From an uncultured Haliea sp. (GTDB taxonomy: Bacteria; Pseudomonadota; Gammaproteobacteria; Pseudomonadales; Halieaceae): DNA of 56,544 nucleotides. The stretch spans positions 1-56,544 of the forward strand of contig CAJXWP010000012.1 of NCBI GenBank assembly GCA_913062625.1. The letters are read 5' to 3'. The notes below the pieces were generated by a model. It made no database searches. It was not told the DNA's origin and was given only the letters and a program-made list of their open reading frames with translations. The translations under genes were made by a program, and so were the position numbers. Below are positions 45,688 through 55,125 of this stretch, piece after piece; the first letter of the stretch is position 1, and every line of letters begins with the position of its first letter.

Positions 45688-46461
45688 CTAAAAATTATCC
45701 TTCCATGCCCTTACCGTGGTGAATGCCTCTAGGGTACTGTCCCCGTCAAACTTGCCTTGCGCCTGCAACGAGGCCTGCAACTGAAGGTTATCACAGCGCA
45801 GGAAGGGGTTTGTGGCAAGTTCGAGGGCAATGTTCGAGGGCACAGTCGGTTCCCCACGCGTTCGTGTGGCTTGCGCTGCAGCGATGCGATCTAACAGGGG
45901 TTCGTTCTGCGGCTCCACTGCCTTTGCAAACGCTAGATTCGCGAGAGTGTACTCATGGGCGCAATAGACTCGCGTCGCTGACGGCAGTGCGGCGAGCGAC
46001 TGCAGAGACTGCAGCATCATGGGTGGATTACCTTCAAATAATCGGCCGCAGCCACCGGCGAATAGAGTGTCGCCACAAAAAACGATGGGGGTTGTTCCGT
46101 CATGAAAATAGGCTATGTGATCCAATGTATGACCGGGCACTTCAAGAACGGTGAAGCCCATACCGAGCACATCGACGGTGTCGCTTGCCGAGACACGCGC
46201 AGTGACACCATCGATGCTGGGATTCATCGGGCCATAGACAACGGGGGTGAAGCGGTCACACAGAGTCTGCACGCCTCCCACATGATCGAAATGGTGGTGC
46301 GTGACAAGAATCCCAATGAGGTCTAGCTGTAAAGTCCGCAAGGTCTCTATTACGGGCTCAGCATCGCCAGGGTCTACCACGAAGGCCTGTCGCGTTGCGT
46401 CATCGTAGAGCAACCATATATAGTTGTCGGTGAAAGCGTTAATGGGTGTGATATTCAGCAT
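45688..46461 (-). CDS. gloB: Hydroxyacylglutathione hydrolase (glyoxalase II)
   Basis: 257 residues from ATG 46461 (MLNITPINAFTDNYIW), the family start; the five residues upstream are dropped. It hydrolyses S-lactoylglutathione to lactate and glutathione, finishing methylglyoxal detoxification. Two-metal site THHHFDHVGG near residue 53, the bridging aspartate in FCGDTLFAGGCGRLFEG, and VYCAHEYTLANLAFA are visible. Order gloB-yafS-rnhA-dnaQ is as in E. coli, with gloB divergent. Confidence 0.94.
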   Translation of the reverse strand: MLNITPINAFTDNYIWLLYDDATRQAFVVDPGDAEPVIETLRTLQLDLIGILVTHHHFDHVGGVQTLCDRFTPVVYGPMNPSIDGVTARVSASDTVDVLGMGFTVLEVPGHTLDHIAYFHDGTTPIVFCGDTLFAGGCGRLFEGNPPMMLQSLQSLAALPSATRVYCAHEYTLANLAFAKAVEPQNEPLLDRIAAAQATRTRGEPTVPSNIALELATNPFLRCDNLQLQASLQAQGKFDGDSTLEAFTTVRAWKDNF

Positions 46462-46567
46462 GGGATAGCATTCCAAATCGGCGAAAATACAGTAGAATCA
46501 ACAGCGTTATTAAGAGGCCTATGGCCTAGGCGGTCTACAACGCGATTAGCGGAGCAACAGCATTTTA

Positions 46568-47359
46568 ATGCAGACGTATTGTAACGATATTTATGAACAA
46601 CTGGAATCCTGGTATTCTAAAGATAATGGGCAGTATCTAATGGGAGCTGCCCGCGCAGCCACGCAAGATCTGCTCGATACTTCGTTCGGCTACCACATAC
46701 TCCAATTGGGCGTGACCGGTGCACGACCGCTTTGTCACGGCAGTCCTATTAATCATCGAGTTTATTGTGCAGGCAGCGCGCGCGATGGCATAGGGTTAGT
46801 GGCAGACCCCAGTGAGCTACCCCTCGAGAGTGACAGTGTTGATGCGATTATTGCTCACCATTGCTTGGAGTTTGCGGACAACCCACATCAAGTATTGCGT
46901 GAAATTCAGCGCGTATTGACCCCTCAGGGGCAGCTGCTAATCATTGGCTTTAACCCCTATAGTCTTCTTGGCTTTAATACACGCCTGCGTGGAATATTCC
47001 GTGACCCGCTGTGGTCACGGCACCGGCCACTGAGTGAGCGCCGTCTGCGGGATTGGCTCAATCTGCTGGGCTGTGAAGTGCTTGATGTTTTGCGTTTATA
47101 TGCGCTTCCCCCGATTGGCAGCGGGCGCTTACGACAAGTGATCGCCCGTGGCGATGCATGGACAGCGCGGCATGATCTACTGTTAGGCGGCATGTATATC
47201 GTGCATGCCACCAAACAGGTTGTTGGTCTGCATCGCCCTCGTCGTGCGCTGCGGTCTCGCCTTATCGGCCTGGTGCCTAAGTCCGCTCCAGTGCCGGTGC
47301 CACAGGCGCCCCACCCACGAAAACAGCCGACTAAAGTCAAAGGGACCATTACTGCTTGA
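46568..47359 (+). CDS. yafS: Class I SAM-dependent methyltransferase (YafS-like)
   Basis: 263 residues. The methyltransferase core has [20 protein letters not shown] near residue 80 and [24 protein letters not shown] near 120. It corresponds to E. coli YafS by position between gloB and rnhA and by overall pattern, including GFNP. Substrate unknown. The C-terminal 50 residues are basic and proline-rich. Its TGA overlaps the TTG start of rnhA. Confidence 0.85.
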   Translation: MQTYCNDIYEQLESWYSKDNGQYLMGAARAATQDLLDTSFGYHILQLGVTGARPLCHGSPINHRVYCAGSARDGIGLVADPSELPLESDSVDAIIAHHCLEFADNPHQVLREIQRVLTPQGQLLIIGFNPYSLLGFNTRLRGIFRDPLWSRHRPLSERRLRDWLNLLGCEVLDVLRLYALPPIGSGRLRQVIARGDAWTARHDLLLGGMYIVHATKQVVGLHRPRRALRSRLIGLVPKSAPVPVPQAPHPRKQPTKVKGTITA

Positions 47360-47793
47360 AAAAAGTTGAAATTTTTACGGATGGAGCCTGCCGCGGTAAT
47401 CCCGGTCCTGGTGGCTGGGGTGCATTACTGCGTTACGGCGATGTCGAACGCGAGCTTTACGGAGGCGCTGCGGATACCACGAATAATCGCATGGAGCTTC
47501 AAGCTGCAATAGAGGCGTTGAAGGTGCTTTCACAGCGCTGCAGTGTCGACCTCACGACTGATTCGGTCTATGTCAAAAATGGTATTACCACGTGGCTGGA
47601 CGGGTGGAAGAAAAAAGGCTGGAAGACTGCTGCGCGCAAGCCGGTCAAAAATGTGGATTTGTGGCAGGCCTTGGACGAGGAGAATCAACGCCATGATGTG
47701 AGGTGGCACTGGGTCAAAGGACACAGTGGTCATGTCGAGAATGAGCGTGCAGATTTACTGGCGAACCTCGGTATTGACGAGCTGCAAAAATGA
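47356..47793 (+). CDS. rnhA: Ribonuclease HI
   Basis: 145 residues starting at TTG 47356, with AAAGGGA upstream and overlap with yafS. It degrades RNA in RNA-DNA hybrids. All four metal-binding residues are present: Asp9 in [14 protein letters not shown], Glu47 in NRMELQA, Asp69 in TTDSVYV and Asp133 in ERADLLA, matching E. coli residues 10, 48, 70 and 134. Unlike E. coli, it is co-oriented with dnaQ, 26 bp away. Confidence 0.96.
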   Translation: MKKVEIFTDGACRGNPGPGGWGALLRYGDVERELYGGAADTTNNRMELQAAIEALKVLSQRCSVDLTTDSVYVKNGITTWLDGWKKKGWKTAARKPVKNVDLWQALDEENQRHDVRWHWVKGHSGHVENERADLLANLGIDELQK

Positions 47794-47819
47794 GCTGCTC
47801 GTCCGGCAAAAAGGACTGA

Positions 47820-48563
47820 ATGCATATGAGACAGATTGTACTTGATACCGAAACGACAGGGCTAGAAGTTGCGCAGGGACACCGCATTATTGAAATTGGA
47901 TGCGTAGAGTTAGTCAACCGTAAACTGACTGGAAATCATTACCATCAATACATCAATCCCCATCGTCCCATTGACCAAGGTGCGATTGAAGTGCATGGGA
48001 TTACCAGTGAATTCCTCGCCGATAAACCGGCGTTTGAAGCAATATCCGCGGCGTTTGTCGAATTTGTGCAGGGCTCAGAATTGATTATTCACAATGCACC
48101 ATTCGATCTCGGATTTTTAGACAGTGAATTGCAGCGCCTGCCAAAACGCAAAAGCAGTGTCCTAGATATATGCACGGTCATCGATACACTGGTGATGGCT
48201 CGGTCAAAACACCCAGGACAACGCAACAGTCTTGATGCGTTGTGCCAGCGCTATGAAGTGGATAATTCGCAACGAGATTTACACGGGGCTTTGCTGGATG
48301 CTGAAATACTCGCGGATGTCTATTTGGCGATTACAGGTGGGCAGACGGCACTGCAGCTTTCCGGGTCCGGTAATGATCAGAACGGTCAGTCCCGTATGGA
48401 ACAGATTGTTCGGCTGCCTAGCAACCGCGAGTCTCTGCCTATCATTAATGCGACTAAGGCCGAACTGGCTGCTCATGAGGTGCAGCTGGAGGCTATTGCC
48501 GCTGCCAGTGGCGGAAAGGTGCTGTGGAAAGGCACCACCGCTGACGCAGTGGTAGAACAATGA
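47820..48563 (+). CDS. dnaQ: DNA polymerase III epsilon (proofreading) subunit
   Basis: 247 residues (E. coli 243). 3'-5' proofreading exonuclease: ExoI LDTETTG near residue 10, ExoII HNAPFDLGFLD near residue 97, and ExoIII HGALLDAEILADVY near residue 160. The C-terminus binds the alpha subunit. An AAGGA site precedes ATG 47820; ATG 47826 is two codons downstream. In the same direction as rnhA as in Pseudomonas. Confidence 0.96.
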   Translation: MHMRQIVLDTETTGLEVAQGHRIIEIGCVELVNRKLTGNHYHQYINPHRPIDQGAIEVHGITSEFLADKPAFEAISAAFVEFVQGSELIIHNAPFDLGFLDSELQRLPKRKSSVLDICTVIDTLVMARSKHPGQRNSLDALCQRYEVDNSQRDLHGALLDAEILADVYLAITGGQTALQLSGSGNDQNGQSRMEQIVRLPSNRESLPIINATKAELAAHEVQLEAIAAASGGKVLWKGTTADAVVEQ

Positions 48564-48581
48564 CACCGCACCGGAGCCTAC

Positions 48582-50087
48582 TTAAACGAACAGTGCTACA
48601 CAAGCGAGGCCAACACCGCCCATCACCACGGTATAGGGCAGGGCCATAATCACCATGCGCCCGTAAGACAGTCGGATCAGCGGAGCCAAGCCCGAGGTTA
48701 AAAGAAACAGGAATGCTGCCTGACCATTGGGCGTCGCCACACTAGGTAGGTTAGTGCCTGTGTTTATGGCGATCGCCAATTGATCAAATTCCGGCCGAGT
48801 AATGGCACCTGAATCAAGAGCGGCCTTCACTTCGTTGATATACACGGTGGCGACAAATACGTTATCGCTAATCATGGACAAAAAGCCGTTGGCCAAGAAA
48901 AACATTGAGGGCCTGACATCTGCGTCCATATCCAATACAGCGTTAATGACAGGTGTGAATAAGTGTTGGTCGTGAATCATCGCGACAATTGCGAAGAACA
49001 CCACCAGCAGCGAGGTAAACGGCAGGGCTTCTTCGAACGCCTTGCCCAGTTGATGCTCCTCGATCACACCGTTGAAGGCCGTTAACAGCACAATGACCAT
49101 CAGGCCGACAAGGCCCACCGCCGCCCAATGAAAAGCCAATGCCAGTACCAAAATAAGAGCAACCAGCGCCTGCACCAGCAAGCGCCCATTACTGCGGGCG
49201 TTCCGATGCCCTTCTTGCTCTTTTTGATACTCTTCAAGCTCATGGCGCACATTGTCGGGCAAGCTTGCGCCATAGCCGAACTTCCGGCTGGCCTCTAACA
49301 ACGCACAGGTGGCGAGTCCCGCTACCAAAACGGGCATGCTGACCGGCGCCATGATCAGCGCAAATTCAATAAAACTCCATCCTGCGACCTTGGCTATGAG
49401 CAGATTTTGTGGCTCCCCTACCATCGTAGAGACGCCGCCCAAGGCAGTTCCCACCACGCCGTGCATTAGCAAGCTGCGTAAAAAGGCCCGGAACTGCTCC
49501 AGTTCTTCCCTATGCTGCTCCTGAACTCCGTCGTCCACAGAGTGGTCATGCCCGTCACTAGTGTGCTTTTGGCCAGACGCGACTTTATGATAAACAGAAT
49601 AAAACCCTACACCGACACTGATCAGCACGGCTGTCACGGTTAAGGCATCGAGGAATGCTGACAGAACAGCGGCAACTAGTGAAAACAATAACGAAAGGCG
49701 AATCTTGGAGCGAACATTCAGTAGTATTCTAGTGAAGACAAAGAGTAGCAGCTCTTTCATGAAGTAGATGCCGGCTACCATAAACATCAACAGCAAGATG
49801 ACCTCAAAATTGTTGACTGTTTCCTGGTAGACCATTTCTGGGGATGTCATGCCTAACAACACGGCCTGTATTGCGAGCAGACCACCAGGCTGCAGTGGAT
49901 AGCAGCGCAGGGCGAGTGCCAGTGTAAAAATGAACTCAGCGATCAGCAGCCAGCCAGTGACAAAAGGCCCTAAAAAGTATAAGGCGATCGGATTGATGAC
50001 TAGAAAGGCTACCAGCGTTCGCTTGTACCATTCGGGGGCGTTGCCGAGGAAATTTTTCCAAAGCGCATTGGGGAGATTTTCATTCAT
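48582..50087 (-). CDS. nhaB: Na+/H+ antiporter NhaB
   Basis: 501 residues with about 12 membrane segments. NhaB extrudes Na+ against protons at neutral pH, which suits a marine cell. Recognisable segments: [55 protein letters not shown] and [45 protein letters not shown], the last near the C-terminus with conserved polar residues. Convergent with dnaQ and divergent from nudC. Confidence 0.94.
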   Translation of the reverse strand: MNENLPNALWKNFLGNAPEWYKRTLVAFLVINPIALYFLGPFVTGWLLIAEFIFTLALALRCYPLQPGGLLAIQAVLLGMTSPEMVYQETVNNFEVILLLMFMVAGIYFMKELLLFVFTRILLNVRSKIRLSLLFSLVAAVLSAFLDALTVTAVLISVGVGFYSVYHKVASGQKHTSDGHDHSVDDGVQEQHREELEQFRAFLRSLLMHGVVGTALGGVSTMVGEPQNLLIAKVAGWSFIEFALIMAPVSMPVLVAGLATCALLEASRKFGYGASLPDNVRHELEEYQKEQEGHRNARSNGRLLVQALVALILVLALAFHWAAVGLVGLMVIVLLTAFNGVIEEHQLGKAFEEALPFTSLLVVFFAIVAMIHDQHLFTPVINAVLDMDADVRPSMFFLANGFLSMISDNVFVATVYINEVKAALDSGAITRPEFDQLAIAINTGTNLPSVATPNGQAAFLFLLTSGLAPLIRLSYGRMVIMALPYTVVMGGVGLACVALFV

Positions 50088-50285
50088 GATAGGCGTAACG
50101 TTTATCTGCAGAATCGAAGGCGGCTATACTACGTTATTCGTGCAGACTTTTCTAAACTTTGGCGTTTTATATTTACGTAATGAGGAGACAGTACAAGAAG
50201 AGGCTCTGTGACACCGCCGACCTTGCCCCCAGGGGCGGGCGGAACTATTATAATGGGCCATTTGATGGCTACCTTTGGAGAAGCG

Positions 50286-51098
50286 ATGTTTCGACACGAC
50301 AATACCACGCCCGAATCCCGTGATGATGAATTGCATATTGTATTTCAAGAGGGCCAGCTGATTAATGACATGCGCTCTCAGACGGGGTGTCTGATCGCCC
50401 TAGACCAGCTTAGGTTAGTTGGTTGGACAGAGCTAAGCCGCCAATTTCTCGGCTATTGGGAAGACAAGCCTTGCTACGTGTTAGCAATCGATGCGACGGA
50501 TCAGCCCGATCCGGCGCAGTACCAGAAAGGCAATCTTTACCACATTCTGGGTCGAGTAGATGATCAGCTGTTTGCTCTGGCGGGACGTGCTTCCCAGCTG
50601 CTGGCATGGGAGCAAGATCATCGTTACTGCGGGCGCTGCGGCGATCAGATGACGCTGGACGTTCAAGAAAGGGCCATGCGGTGTGACCCCTGCCGGGTGA
50701 TTAATTATCCTCGCATCGCTCCCTGTGTTATCGTGCTCGTGGCGCGAGGAGAAGAATTGTTGCTTGCACGTAATGCTAATTTCCCTCAGCCTATGTACAG
50801 CACCTTGGCCGGGTTTATTGAGGCAGGTGAAACCGCCGAACAAACGCTTGTGCGTGAAGTGCGCGAAGAAGTTGGCGTAGAAGTGTGTAATTTGCGCTAT
50901 TTTCAATCGCAGTCCTGGCCCTTTCCCAACCAGTTGATGCTAGGGTTTTTTGCCGATTATGCCGGTGGAGAGATCGTTTGCGATCTTACGGAAATCGCGG
51001 ATGCCGACTGGTTTCATTACAGCCAGTTGCCTATGATTCCCCCGACATCGTCAATTTCCGGGCAGTTGATTCAGCACTATATTGAAACGCTAAACTAG
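50286..51098 (+). CDS. nudC: NAD+ diphosphatase / RNA deNADding enzyme NudC
   Basis: About 270 residues from ATG 50286, chosen for the GGAGAAGCG site; the open frame also allows starts at 50208, 50253 and 50265. It hydrolyses NAD(H) to NMN(H) and AMP and can remove NAD caps from RNA. A zinc ribbon (CGRCGDQMT to CDPC) is followed by the Nudix box GFIEAGETAEQTLVREVREEVGV, and SQSWPFPNQLM is the NADH-specific motif. sohB follows by 18 bp. Confidence 0.9.
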   Translation: MFRHDNTTPESRDDELHIVFQEGQLINDMRSQTGCLIALDQLRLVGWTELSRQFLGYWEDKPCYVLAIDATDQPDPAQYQKGNLYHILGRVDDQLFALAGRASQLLAWEQDHRYCGRCGDQMTLDVQERAMRCDPCRVINYPRIAPCVIVLVARGEELLLARNANFPQPMYSTLAGFIEAGETAEQTLVREVREEVGVEVCNLRYFQSQSWPFPNQLMLGFFADYAGGEIVCDLTEIADADWFHYSQLPMIPPTSSISGQLIQHYIETLN

Positions 51099-51116
51099 AC
51101 ATCCTGGAGTATACCT

Positions 51117-52181
51117 TTGGAATTCATTTACGAATACGGACTGTTCCTTGCTCAGGCCATCACTTTTGTCGCGGCAGTGCTAATACTTGTAGTAGGTATT
51201 TTATCTCTTGGGGTGAGGCAGAGGGCAGATAATCAGGGTGGCCAGATAGAATTACTCAATTTGAATGAGAAATATCGCCACATCGGCGAAACGTTTCGCG
51301 ACGTTATTGACGAGCCGGAAGCCGTTAAGGCACACAAAAAGTCGGTGAAAAAAGACGAGAAAGCAAAGGCGAAAGTCGCCAAAAAACAGTATAAGAAGGG
51401 TGTCGATGTTGCAGTCGGTGAACGCCGTAAGCGATTGTATGTTCTGAGTTTTGACGGAGATGTCAAAGCAAGTGCTACTGAAAATCTACGCGAAGAAATT
51501 TCTGCGGTTCTTCCCCAGATTGAGAGCGGTGATGAGGTGCTGGTTAAGTTGGAAAGCCCGGGTGGGATGGTCCACAGCTACGGCTTGGCTGCGAGTCAGC
51601 TTCAACGCATCAAAAATGCTGGCGTCCCTCTGGTGATTGCGGTGGACAAGGTGGCTGCAAGTGGCGGGTATATGATGGCCTGCGTCGCCGACAGGATTGT
51701 AGCCGCTCCTTTTGCTGTGCTCGGTTCCATTGGCGTGGTTGCTCAACTTCCGAATTTTCATCGTCTGTTGCAAAAGAACAACGTTGACGTCGAGCTGCTC
51801 ACTGCCGGCGAACACAAGCGCACCCTTACCATGTTTGGTGAAAATACGGATAAGGGCCGGGAAAAGTTCATAGAAGAACTGGAAGAAACACACGTTCTAT
51901 TCAAGAACTTCGTCAGCGCCAATCGGCCTACATTGAATATTGGTAAAGTGGCAACCGGTGAGATCTGGTATGGCCAAAATGCCCTAGAGGAGGGCTTAAT
52001 CGACGAATTACAGACCAGTGACGCGTTTGTGCAAGGCAGACTTGCAGATTGGGATGTGTTTGAAGTGACTTTTGCCCATAAAAAGAACTGGCAGGAGAAG
52101 CTAGGCTTTGCGGCTGAGAGTGCGCTTGAAAAGAGCTTTCTGAAGATCTGGCAGCGCGGGCAGGGCGGCAAACACTATTAG
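51117..52181 (+). CDS. sohB: Signal-peptide-peptidase-like protease SohB
   Basis: 354 residues from TTG 51117 (GGAG site nine bases upstream). An N-terminal membrane segment (about residues 12-32) is followed by a basic region (KKSVKKDEKAKAKVAKK) and an S49 peptidase domain with the nucleophile Ser182 in KVAASGGYMMA and the segment FGENTDKGREKF. It is an inner-membrane protease of unclear substrate. Convergent with the LysR gene. Confidence 0.92.
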   Translation: MEFIYEYGLFLAQAITFVAAVLILVVGILSLGVRQRADNQGGQIELLNLNEKYRHIGETFRDVIDEPEAVKAHKKSVKKDEKAKAKVAKKQYKKGVDVAVGERRKRLYVLSFDGDVKASATENLREEISAVLPQIESGDEVLVKLESPGGMVHSYGLAASQLQRIKNAGVPLVIAVDKVAASGGYMMACVADRIVAAPFAVLGSIGVVAQLPNFHRLLQKNNVDVELLTAGEHKRTLTMFGENTDKGREKFIEELEETHVLFKNFVSANRPTLNIGKVATGEIWYGQNALEEGLIDELQTSDAFVQGRLADWDVFEVTFAHKKNWQEKLGFAAESALEKSFLKIWQRGQGGKHY

Positions 52182-52196
52182 CCGCTGCCCCTTTGT

Positions 52197-53081
52197 TTAT
52201 TGGTCCATGGAGCGACAGGTTTTCATCCAGGACTCAACTGATTCTAGGCGAAAGCGTTTTTTTGCCAGAGCGAAGTAAAAAGTGCGGCGCATATTGCGAC
52301 GCGGTAAGGTAAGCGGGACTAGGTCGCCATTGGCAAAATTCTTTTTTAGTACGATTTGCGAGAGGCACCCGATTCCCAGACCTGACTCGACAGCATTCTT
52401 GATAGCCTCGTTGTGCCTTAATTCCAGATAGATGTTTATGTCGGGTAGAAGACCTGCGAGCGCGCGGTCAAAAGTATGACGTGCACCCGAGTCGGGTTCC
52501 CTGAGTATCCAGAGCGCTTCCTTAATGTCTTTGTTGTTCAACGTTTTTTTGCGGGCCAAGGGGTGATCTGCCGCGCAAAATACAATGAGTTCATCCTCTC
52601 GCCAGGGTATCAGTTCAAGTTCGCGGTGGTGTACCTCACCTTCGATCATGCCGACATCGACATCAAAGTTGAGTACTCGAGCGACAACATCTGGCGTGTT
52701 GGCGATGTCAAGTTGCACATCCGCCTCAGGGTAGTTTGCCAAGTAGCCTGCTAGATAGCGAGTGGCAAGATGATTGCCGATGGTAAAGCTGGCGCCTACT
52801 TTAATATGCCCCACATCGGTATGGTCCAGAAGTTTTTCCTCAAAATTTTGACAGTGCGCAATCAGGTTCTCCGCCTCCTTGCGCAAAGTGTGTCCAATTG
52901 CATTCAGTGCTAACTTGTTACTGATTCGATCGAATAGGCTGACGTCGTACAGGTGCTCGAGGTTTAATAGTGCCTCACTAGCTGCGGACTGCGACATATG
53001 CAGACTTTGGGCCGCTTTCGAAATATTTTGATATTTTGCCACTGCAAGGAAAATCTGAAGCTGTCTGATCGTGAATTTCAT
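52197..53081 (-). CDS. LysR-family regulator divergent from cysC-sat
   Basis: 294 residues with N-terminal winged HTH (TIRQLQIFLAVAKYQNISKAAQSLHMSQSAASEAL) and a LysR substrate domain. It resembles the CysB/YeiE-related group but cannot be assigned by eye. Divergent placement suggests it controls cysC-sat and may respond to a sulfur metabolite. The 173-bp intergenic DNA has an imperfect palindrome GATA (53132-53135) and TATC (53149-53152) separated by 13 bases, a possible operator. The ligand is unknown. Confidence 0.85.
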   Translation of the reverse strand: MKFTIRQLQIFLAVAKYQNISKAAQSLHMSQSAASEALLNLEHLYDVSLFDRISNKLALNAIGHTLRKEAENLIAHCQNFEEKLLDHTDVGHIKVGASFTIGNHLATRYLAGYLANYPEADVQLDIANTPDVVARVLNFDVDVGMIEGEVHHRELELIPWREDELIVFCAADHPLARKKTLNNKDIKEALWILREPDSGARHTFDRALAGLLPDINIYLELRHNEAIKNAVESGLGIGCLSQIVLKKNFANGDLVPLTLPRRNMRRTFYFALAKKRFRLESVESWMKTCRSMDQ

Positions 53082-53254
53082 GACGCACCTTAAAAGCCGG
53101 CGAAAGACTACTGTTACGTACAGGTAAAACCGATAGTCGTATCCATAATATCCTGTTTTACATGGAGATCATATGCCCGTATTGTGGCACCAGTGCACTA
53201 CCGGCTGATCTGTCTTAAGCAGCCTAAACTCATCGGCTCACGGAGATTTTCAAG

Positions 53255-53869
53255 ATGGCGGAACAAAAAGCAACGAATGTTCATTGGCACGAGGGCGATA
53301 TCACCCGAGAACACCGTAGTAAGCTCCTGGGCCACAAAGGAGCAACGCTATGGTTCACTGGGCTGTCCGGCAGTGGTAAAAGTACTGTGGCGGTTGAACT
53401 CGAGGGGACGTTGAGTCAGATGGGCGTATTGTCTTATCGGCTGGACGGCGACAACGTCCGCATGGGCATCAATAAAAATCTGGGATTCTCTTCTGAGGAC
53501 CGCACAGAAAATATTCGTCGTATAGGAGAGGTGTCCAAGCTGTTTGTGGACAGCGGCGTGCTCGCGCTGAGTAGTTTTATAAGCCCGTATAAAGCGGATC
53601 GTGATCAGGTGCGTGCTTTGCATGAAGACGCGGGCATGGACTTTATAGAAATCTATGTTGATTGTTCTTTAGAAGCGGCAGAAGGTCGCGATCCGAAGGG
53701 GCTTTACAAAAAAGCTCGAGCGGGCGAAATCAAGAACTTTACGGGAATTGATGACCCCTACGAGGAGCCCTTTCAGCCTGAAATTCACCTGCACTCTGAC
53801 CAGCAGAGTCTGGAAGAAGAAATACAGGAAATACTTGGAGTGCTCCGTGAGCGCGGCATTATTAGTTAA
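53255..53869 (+). CDS. cysC: Adenylylsulfate kinase
   Basis: 204 residues. It phosphorylates APS to PAPS for sulfate assimilation. The P-loop GLSGSGKST is at residues 36-44, DGDNVRMGINKNLGFS near residue 64 binds APS, and SFISPYKADRDQVR and GLYKKARAGEIKNFTGIDDPYE are family-typical. ATG 53255 begins in a suitable spot. It is separate from CysN here, unlike CysNC fusions. sat follows after 16 bp. Confidence 0.95.
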   Translation: MAEQKATNVHWHEGDITREHRSKLLGHKGATLWFTGLSGSGKSTVAVELEGTLSQMGVLSYRLDGDNVRMGINKNLGFSSEDRTENIRRIGEVSKLFVDSGVLALSSFISPYKADRDQVRALHEDAGMDFIEIYVDCSLEAAEGRDPKGLYKKARAGEIKNFTGIDDPYEEPFQPEIHLHSDQQSLEEEIQEILGVLRERGIIS

Positions 53870-53885
53870 TAACTAGGAGAAAATT

Positions 53886-55073
53886 ATGATCAAGCCACAC
53901 GGCTCTGATGAGCTCAACCCGCTTTTTGTATCCGATACTGATGAGCGCAACGCACTGCAGGCCGAAGCAGAGACACTGCCGTCTATTTTGCTTAACTCAG
54001 CGGCTGCGGCTAATGCGGTTATGCTTGGAGGCGGCTACTTTAATCCGCTGACGGGCTATATGGATCTTGCCGATTCCCTCAGCGTGGCAGAAAAAATGTC
54101 TACGGTCGATGGGCTGTTTTTTCCTGTGCCAATCGTTAACTTAACCATGGAAACAGGCGTTAAGGTTGGGAGCCGCATTGCCTTGCGTGACCCCAACGTC
54201 GCAGGTGCCCCCGTGCTTGCAGTGATGGACGTCACGGCCGTTGAGCTTGTCAGCGATGAGCAGATGGCCTTTATGTCAGATAAAATTTTTCGTACCGATG
54301 ACAATAAACATCCGGGCGTAGCGACGTTCAATAGTTTAGGTCAAACGCTACTCTCCGGACCTATTAAAGTACTAAACTTTTCTTACTTTAAGACGGATTT
54401 TCCTGACACTTTCCGCACGGCCGTGGAGATTCGCAACGAAATTACCGAGCATGGCTGGGAGCGAGTTGTCGCTTTCCAGACCCGCAATCCTATGCACCGT
54501 GCACACGAAGAACTGTGCCGCATGGCGATGGAACAGTTGGACGCCGATGGTGTGTTGATCCATATGTTACTTGGCCAGCTCAAGCCGGGCGATATTCCAG
54601 CTGACGTTCGTGATGCTTCAATTCGAAAGATGGTAGAAGTGTATTTCCCGCCGAACACCGTAATGGTGACTGGATACGGTTTCGATATGCTCTACGCTGG
54701 GCCACGCGAGGCAGTATTGCATGCGGTGTTCCGTCAAAACTGTGGCTGCACACACTTAATTGTGGGTCGCGATCATGCGGGAGTAGGAGACTATTACGGT
54801 GGTTTTGACGCTCAAGCGATATTTGAAGAAGATGTGCCCGCGGGCGCGTTGGAATTGGAAATCTTTAGCGCGGATCATACTGCCTACAGTAAGAAGCTCG
54901 ATAAAGTTGTGATGATGCGCGATGTTCCAGACCATACCAAGGATGACTTCGTGTTGCTGTCAGGCACGGCCGTGCGTGAAATGCTCGGCAAGGGTATAGC
55001 GCCGCCGCCCGAGTTTTCACGGCCGGAAGTGGCAAAAATTCTTTCGGACTATTACCAATCTCTGGATAACTAG
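53886..55073 (+). CDS. sat: Sulfate adenylyltransferase (ATP sulfurylase, Sat type)
   Basis: 395 residues. It forms APS from ATP and sulfate. This is the homo-oligomeric Sat type, not the GTP-driven CysDN pair: motifs QTRNPMHRAHE (residues ~197-207) and GRDHAGVGDYYGG (~293-305) hold ATP, with TAVREMLGKG near the end. A TAGGAG site precedes the ATG. Sat is common in sulfur oxidisers and in organisms that assimilate sulfate; pairing with cysC points to assimilation. A stem (GCCGG/CCGGC, 55083-55107) lies after its stop. Confidence 0.95.
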   Translation: MIKPHGSDELNPLFVSDTDERNALQAEAETLPSILLNSAAAANAVMLGGGYFNPLTGYMDLADSLSVAEKMSTVDGLFFPVPIVNLTMETGVKVGSRIALRDPNVAGAPVLAVMDVTAVELVSDEQMAFMSDKIFRTDDNKHPGVATFNSLGQTLLSGPIKVLNFSYFKTDFPDTFRTAVEIRNEITEHGWERVVAFQTRNPMHRAHEELCRMAMEQLDADGVLIHMLLGQLKPGDIPADVRDASIRKMVEVYFPPNTVMVTGYGFDMLYAGPREAVLHAVFRQNCGCTHLIVGRDHAGVGDYYGGFDAQAIFEEDVPAGALELEIFSADHTAYSKKLDKVVMMRDVPDHTKDDFVLLSGTAVREMLGKGIAPPPEFSRPEVAKILSDYYQSLDN

Positions 55074-55125
55074 AACCGGTGCGCCGGCGGGGCAGTTTTC
55101 CACCGGCAGCTCAATTGGTGCTGAT

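Noticed and set aside
55083-55107. The GCCGG/CCGGC stem after sat as a terminator.
   Set aside because: No T-run follows and the DHH gene begins 19 bases later, so transcription probably continues.
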